NCBI GenBank assembly: GCA_958450365.1 | Contig: CAUEEP010000934.1 | Location: 1,075,501-1,139,500 of the forward strand | Reading direction: 5' to 3' | DNA from: Mesorhabditis belari | Lineage: Eukaryota > Nematoda > Chromadorea > Rhabditida > Rhabditidae | Length of the DNA: 64,000 nt | Part shown: in pieces, positions 58,380 to 64,000 of the stretch | Layout: every line of letters starts with the position of its first letter | Position numbering within the stretch: position 1 is the stretch's first letter | Notes under the pieces: generated by a model | What the model was told of the DNA's origin: nothing | The model's input: the letters and a program-made list of their open reading frames with translations, nothing else | Databases searched by the model: none | Made by a program: the position numbers and the translations under genes

Positions 58380-58610
58380 CGTTCCAATACGGTTCCAATA
58401 CGGTTCCAATACGGTTCCAATACGGTTCCAATACGGTTACAATACGGTTCCAATGCGGTTCTTTTTAAATCCAATACGGTTCCAATACGGTTCTTTTTAA
58501 ATCCAATACGGTTCCAATACGGTTCTTTTTAAATCCAATACGGTTCCAATACGGTTCTTTTTAAATCCAATACGGTTCCAATACGGTTCCAATACGGTTT
58601 CAATACGGTT
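58380..58610. repeat. 11-bp minisatellite, AACCGTATTGG on the minus strand
   Basis: About 17 copies of CCAATACGGTT, interrupted four times by CTTTTTAAAT. It is flanked by a direct repeat GCTCTTGGCAGCTAAAAGTT (58349 and 58619). The unit is the reverse complement of the 11-mer at 5614-6396 with A/G variation. Confidence 0.92.
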
Positions 58611-59009
58611 GGATTTTGCTCTTGGCAGCTAAAAGTTTGGCCTAGTGCACGGAGTGTAAAATTTATTGATCAAGCAGCAGCTATCAGTTTTAGGAAAGCA
58701 AAATCCATCAACAGCAAAAGCCATCAACAGAAATGGAGCAAGCTGGCCCGTCGGATTCTCGGGTAAGAAAAGAGTGTCGATGCCAAAGATATGGATGGCT
58801 AATAAGTATTGTCGCGTGCTTGAACGGCTGTTACTCCTCGAGGTTAGTTCCGAATCTCATGAGTTTAGGAGCAAAACTTAAAAAGTTAACTGAATAAATT
58901 CTACTTGTATGAGAAGCTTAGAATTGATCTCAAACAAAGTGGGTTTTTTGAAAAGCACAAGCACGACAGGCACAGAATCGCAATAAAATCTTTCACAGTC
59001 ATTGTCTCA

Positions 59010-59392
59010 AAAATTCATGCATAAATTTAGATTCTCTAGACACTTAGCAACATTTTGATACATTACTCATAAGATTTGGGACTAACCTCGAGGAGTAACA
59101 CGCCTTCAAGCACGCAGCAATACTCTGTACGCCACTCTAGCCACTCTGTACGATAAAATAACAAAAGTGAGCACGTGACAGAAAGCTGAAAGAATTTTTC
59201 GGATAAACTGATCATCTAAGCATCAAAAATCTTGAAAAGGTTGTTTTTTCGTTGGAAAATCACCGATCAGACAGCTTGCGAGAAAATCCCGAAAATGTTC
59301 ACTGTTTCAATGTACTTTCCGATCTAAAAAGAAAGTATTCAAACCTTTTCTAATCCCCAGCTATTGAATGAAATACTTTTTATATAATCTCC
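59010..59392. repeat. 380-bp direct repeat, right copy
   Basis: Starts AATTCATGCATAAATTTAGATTC and ends TTTTTATATAATCTC like the left copy. On the minus strand it includes TGTTACTCCTCGAGGTTAGT, followed 70 nt later by AATTTTTGAG (see findings). Confidence 0.9.
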
Positions 59393-59929
59393 AATTTTTC
59401 CGACGTAAAAGAATTTTTCTAGTTTCGATTCAATGCTAATTTCGTCTCGACGACATTTTTTCAGAGTTTTTTTCAGAAATCTCTCTGTAAATCCCGAATT
59501 TTCAATGATAAGATCAAAATTTTAAGCGGATTTTCACTAATATTAAATACCGACAAATGTTTGATCGACCTTTTCAAGATTTTTGATGTTTAGATGATCT
59601 CTTTATCCGAAAAATTCCCCAGATTTCTGTCACGTTCTATTATTTCAGTTAAAATGGAGAAAATGTTTTCAAATTGAGAATTTCTTTGAAGAAGTAGATT
59701 GAATTTAAGTGGCTGGGTAAATAAAACGTTCTTTCTCAGTGCTCTAGATGGCTAGCTTTTATAATAAACCCTAAAGAGCATCGAACTCAACACCAGTTTA
59801 GAATTGAACCAAAATCCTTCAGTTTGCCAGACTATTTACGATTACTCGCAAATAGTCGACTACTTTGAGCTCAATTTTGTAAACGCACTCGTTCTAGTGC
59901 ACTTGATTCTTCATTTTTCTCAGAGCAAC

Positions 59930-60060
59930 GATTGGTGTCTTGAGAAAGACGCGAGGAAAACGAGAAAGAAAGAGAAGGAAAGAAGAAGAGGGAAGGGAAA
60001 AAGGGAAAGAGAGGAAGAGAGAGAGAAAGAGAGAAAGAGAAAGAAGAAAGACGTGAGAAG
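59930..60060. repeat. GAGAAAGA purine microsatellite within a GTGCAC-family repeat
   Basis: Flanked at 59870-59915 and 60055-60140 by inverted halves of the GTAAACGCA/GTGCAC family, with CTTGAGAAAGACG as the seed of the expansion. The ORFs crossing it are artefacts. Confidence 0.8.
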
Positions 60061-60254
60061 ACTCTGATGCTAGAAAGAGTACGTTTACAGAAAGAATTTG
60101 AGCACAAAGTACACTCAAAAGACTGTTCTCAGAAGTAAACGCTAGTCTTCTAGCACACCAAGTCTGAGTTGATTCAGTTACTCAACAAGTACAAATACTG
60201 GACAAGGAAACTTAGCAAACCAAGCAAATAGTCCTAATCGTCCGTTCTAGACTC

Positions 60255-61300
60255 ATATTTCTGTTATTTGTAGATGAAAACGATTAATTTCTTTTTTAAA
60301 TGAAAATTCATCATTTTCTGTATATTTTGTATATAAAAAATAAATTTAAAACAAGAAAATTCTAAAATAAAATGAGTAAACAAGAGATAAATGAATGCAA
60401 AGAAATTAAATTATTTAAATTTTAAGCAAAAAAAATGCAATTTTTTTGATCTCTCTTCGCACTTAGGTGTTCCTATTTGCGCAGATCACAACCTGCTTCC
60501 ACATTTCTCTATCCCTTGCTATTTTCATCCAGTGTTTCCTATCTTGGTTGTTCCTGGTTCGAAGTCTTCGACTTGCTTGTGCTGGTGGTGGTTGCACTCT
60601 AGCCATCCTTTCAGCCGTTTCTGCCACTCTTGTGCTCCACCTCGTTCCTGGTCTTCCGATGGGCCTCTTCTGGTATCGTGGTAGCCATTCTGTGATCCGT
60701 ACCGTTCATCTGTCGTCTGTTCTTCTGGCTACGTGGCCTATCTTGGTTGTTCCTGGTTCGAAGTCTTCGACTTGCTTGTGCTGGTGGTGGTTGCACTCTA
60801 GCCACCCCTTTCTCTGAACGTCTCTGCCACTCTTGTGCTCCACCTCGTTGCTGGTCTTCCGATGGGCCTCTTCTGGTTCCTCGTGGTAGCCACTCTGTGA
60901 TCCGTATCGTTCATCTGTCGTCTGTTCTTCTGGCTACTTGACCGGCCCATCTGAGTCTTTTTCTCTCGATCACTTCCACCGGATCTCTGAGTCCCGAGAG
61001 CTGGCGCATAGCCGTACTTCTTAGGGCTTGGTCTTGGTCGAGCTGCGTCTTCCTATTGTGCCCGAGGAGGTTCCTTTCAAGGGCTCGATGCGTCGTTCTT
61101 AAGGCTCGTTCGGTAATGCAAATTTGTGGAGCTTCAATTACAGTATTTACGGCGCTATTTTTTAGTGTCCAAAAAAAATGATCTATCAATGTTATGATAA
61201 TGAAATCTTGAACATATACAGAAAACGATGTGAATTTTTATTTTAAAAAGAAACTAATCATTTTCATCTACAAATAACATAAATATGAGCCTAGAGAAGA
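60255..61300 (-). mobile_element. Composite foldback element carrying a retrotransposon fragment
   Basis: Ends of about 85 bp (TAGACTCATATTTCTGTTATTTGTAGATGAAAACGATTA... and its complement at 61205-61300) are inverted. Between them is the decayed, internally duplicated 3' end of an RTE-like non-LTR retrotransposon on the minus strand. Confidence 0.75.
60451..61141 (-). pseudogene. RTE-like retrotransposon C-terminal remnant, internally duplicated
   Basis: Minus strand frames read RALRTTHRALERNLLG, then RLRWAGQVARRTDDRW and ITEWLPR, TRWSTRVAET, then a second GHVARRTDDRWTVRITEWLP, GRPGTRWSTRVAETAERM and finally KHWMKIARDREMWKQVV. The RWAGHVAR...DDRW...GRPxTRW...W...A.DR..W order is that of the RTE-clade C-terminus after RT. 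About 215 bp is duplicated in tandem (60550-60760, 60765-60975), and there are at least two frameshifts. Confidence 0.75.
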
Positions 61301-61304
61301 AAAA

Positions 61305-62005
61305 GGAAGAGTTATTTCTGGGATTTTGAATCTGGGACGGGATTATATTAGTATTTCTGGGACATTAACTCAAAAAACTCATCCTTTTTTCTGATCCTGA
61401 TCGAAAAACTGATACTTTTCTTTTTTTTAACACTTTCAATTCAAATCTGGACTCAAAAAGTTCTCCGTGAAACTTTAAAATCTCGAGGATAGTTCATTCT
61501 TTGGGCAAAGGTGCCAAATTTGCCAAATTTGTCACAAATCCTTTCTTCAACCTTTCCCAAAAAGGGCTCAGCCGGATTTGTCCCCAAAAAAACCCTCTAT
61601 TTTTGTGGTAAATCCCCAGAAAATCTTTGATTTGATCAAGAATTCATCGGGAAAAAAAAGTTTCAAAAAGGTCAGGGATTAGACGGATTTTCTGGGATTA
61701 AAGATAGAATTTTTGACGTTTCTTTGACCAATTTTAAGAATTATTAATCACATCTTTTCTTAGAGAAAAAAATCATAATAAAGTTTTGAATTTTAAAATG
61801 AAAAATAAAATAGTTTTGTAAAAATTGAGTTTTTTTTGTTTTTTTTTATTATATTTTTGAATTGATTCCTCTCAAAATTAGCTTAATTTCCTGCCACTAT
61901 TAAAGGAGGAAATCTGGGTGGTCAAAACTGGGAAAATCGAATAATCGATGGGAAAATGTGATAAAATTTCTAAAATTAATAGTTAATAGGTTTAAGGTGA
62001 TTACT
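61305..62005. other. AT-rich sequence without recognisable features
   Basis: No repeat units, RNA genes or coherent exons on either strand. Confidence 0.4.
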
Positions 62006-62009
62006 AGGA

Positions 62010-62735
62010 TTGATTTTTGGATCTTTTAGGATGATAGAATCGACTGTTAGGATCTTTTAAGATGCTAGAATCGATTGTTAGGATCTTTTATCATGCTAGG
62101 ATCGATTGTTAGGATCTTTTAATATGCTAGGATCGATTGTTGGGATCTTTTAAGATGCTAAGATTGATTGTTAGGATCTTCTGGGAGGCTAGGATTGATT
62201 TTTGGATCTTTTAGGATGATAGGATCGATTGTTAGGATCTTTTAAGATGCTAGAATCGATTGTTAGGATCTTTTATCATGCTAGGATCGATTGTTGGGAT
62301 CTTTTAAGATGCTAAGATTGATTGTTAGGATCTTCTGGGATGCTAGGATCGATTGTTAGGATCTTCCGGGAGGCTAGGATTGATTTTTGGCTCTTTTAGG
62401 ATGATAGGATCGATTGTTAGGATCTTTTAAGATGCTAGAATCGATTGTTAGGATCTTTTATCATGCTAGGATCGATTGTTAGGATCTTTTAATATGCTAG
62501 GATCGATTGTTGGGATCTTTTAAGATGCTAAGATTGATTGTTAGGATCTTCTGGGAGGCTAGGATTGATTTTTGGATCTTTTAGGATGATAGGATCGATT
62601 GTTAGGATCTTTTAGGATGCTAGGATTGATTTTTGGATCTTTTAGGATGATAGGATCGATTGTTAGGATCCTTTAAGATGCTAAGATCGATTGTTAGGAT
62701 CTTTTAAGATGCTAGGATCGATTTTTTTAAGGTAA
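62010..62735. repeat. 31-bp satellite, TTAGGATCTTTTAAGATGCTAGGATCGATTG
   Basis: About 23 copies, arranged in a higher-order pattern of about 180 bp marked by TTTTTGGATCTTTTAGGATGATAG units. Confidence 0.93.
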
Positions 62736-62739
62736 TACA

Positions 62740-63500
62740 CAAAGTTATAGTCAGCTCATCGTCAATCTAGCCCATCAGCACTTCAACAAATACTTGACTT
62801 GAAAGAAGCACATCTTTCTAACTTTTACCCACTGAATATACGAATAATTGTCCGTACAATAGTTTACTATGTACAGTGCGGTGCAAAACCATCCGCCACC
62901 GCCCGTAAATTTCAATTTTCTGCGGCTCCCGTGGCAATGACAAAAAAAACTGAAAACGTAGTTAGATTCAGAGCCAAAAATAACCCTTAAACCCGAAAAA
63001 TCGTCGACATAGCACAAATAGGGAAAATGTCATAGCCGAAAAACGAAAATTCACCCGGTCTAGACGCAAGTCCGGTATTGAACGACAAGTACCGTAATGC
63101 CGGCTGTCTGGCTGTACCAAGGAGTAGTAAAAATGAATGCAAATCCCCGTACTCGACCCCGACTGTGTTACTAATGTAAAATTGAGTAAATGAGGTTAAT
63201 TCATTGAAAATTTCACTAAAAAAATTGCTCAAATGCTCAAATGAACTCAATTTTTACAAAATCCTTTCAAAAAGAGGTAAATGAATAGAAAAGAAATTGG
63301 ATAAGCTGAATATCTTTATCAACTTATTTATTAAATATGAAATTTTGAGCATTTCTAGACGTCATAATATTTAGAAAAAGGAATAGAAAGAGAAATTTTC
63401 GGTTTTTTTCTTCTTTCGATAGCCTTTCAAGGTGAAAAGATCGGATTTCGATTGGAAAAAGAAAAAAGAGGACGATGACGTTCTTTCTTTTGTCTCAAAA
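62740..63500. other. Sequence with possible transposase relic
   Basis: A plus-strand ORF 62799-62990 contains GAKPSATARKFQFS, which faintly resembles a helix-turn-helix of a transposase. Stops interrupt it and no inverted ends are seen. Otherwise AT-rich. Confidence 0.25.
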
Positions 63501-63534
63501 TATATTTCTAAGGTAATTCAACGGAATTCATAGC

Positions 63535-63880
63535 TGATTTAGTGTGCCAGAGCGCTGGCGTTTACGTTTCTTTTGTACTCTCGGTGTACTTTGTGCTCGA
63601 GCGTAAACGCAGCCTTCTAGCTCACCGATTTCAATCATTTTTTTGGTTTTGAAATTTGGCTGAAGAGAATTCAGTTTAATTCGATTTAATTCGATTTAAT
63701 TACCCAATCCAATACCCAATAAAGGGCCGATTTATAAACAGCAGTGCGCTAGAAAAGGTGCGTTTACCCTTAAGCAAGAAAGTCCACTGTAAAAACAGAG
63801 AAGACACGGAAAGGCCAGTCTTCTGGTGCACTTAAAAAGCTAATGCTTTGGCTTAATTACCCATTTTGCTAAGCTCAAAC
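63535..63880. repeat. GTAAACGC/GTGCAC family, two copies
   Basis: GTGTACTTTGTGCTCGAGCGTAAACGCAGCC at 63575 and CAGTGCGCTAGAAAAGGTGCG at 63745 are opposite halves of the family. TTAATTACCCA occurs at 63696 and 63861 as a terminal motif. Confidence 0.7.
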
Positions 63881-64000
63881 GACATTTTTAGAGCATTTTT
63901 GAGCATTTGTAAACATTTTGGAGCATTTTGGAGCATTTGTAGACATTTTTGAGCATTTTGGAGCATTTTTGACCATTTTTGAGCATTTTTGAGTATTTTT
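63880..64000. repeat. 12-bp tandem repeat, GAGCATTTTTGA
   Basis: About ten copies with GAGCATTTTGGA variants, continuing past the window end. Confidence 0.9.

Noticed and set aside
57847..59392. 380-bp direct repeats as LTRs of a retrotransposon
   Set aside because: No TG...CA ends, no primer-binding site or polypurine tract seen, and only 780 bp without coding capacity between them.
62010..62735. CRISPR-like array
   Set aside because: Contiguous satellite units without unique spacers, in a nematode nuclear context.
62799..62990. Helix-turn-helix transposase fragment
   Set aside because: Resemblance is limited to a dozen residues with stops around it and no inverted ends.

Overview
The window looks like a repeat-rich chromosome arm of a rhabditid-type nematode. 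The evidence is compact exons with short AT-rich introns and TTTCAG-type acceptors, a nematode-expanded DUF273 glycosyltransferase-like gene, a Tc3-type Tc1/mariner element, mariner-type MITEs, and 18S rRNA 5'-end fragments. As I recall the Caenorhabditis elegans 18S start, these fragments differ from it, so I would not assign the window to that species. It is eukaryotic nuclear DNA. There are no operons in the bacterial sense, no CRISPR arrays and no plasmid or phage features.

Only two protein-coding genes could be assembled with consistent splice phases. Positions 311-5228 (+) hold the last eight exons of a DUF273 (nucleotide-diphospho-sugar transferase-like) gene. Its largest intron has taken a 1555-bp Tc3-like transposon, and other introns hold a foldback element and a MITE. 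Converging on it from the right is a very long minus-strand gene, 34958 down to 7162, with 15 exons in about 28 kb. It encodes a predicted 526-residue transcription factor with three C2H2 zinc fingers, a Gln/Ala-rich stretch and acidic C-terminus. A second possible start at 27112 would give a shorter isoform. Its introns are packed with tandem repeats, palindromic MITEs and tRNA-derived repeats.

From 35 kb to the right end I find no convincing host gene. This part is a mosaic of minisatellites (often 11-12 bp units), long palindromes, mariner-type MITEs of about 520 bp, a decayed mariner transposase, two decayed non-LTR retrotransposon 3' ends, about two dozen tRNA-like sequences (mostly pseudogenes embedded in repeats), three antisense fragments of the 18S rRNA 5' end with external-spacer sequence, and two 380-bp direct repeats. 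Most long ORFs here are artefacts of tandem repeats.

I did not find a clearly new biological system. The most unusual structure is the interplay of repeat types: foldback elements with tRNA-like loops, one 11-bp minisatellite motif shared by three separate loci, a 12-mer inside a dispersed repeat amplified in place, and a perfect 153-bp inverted repeat.
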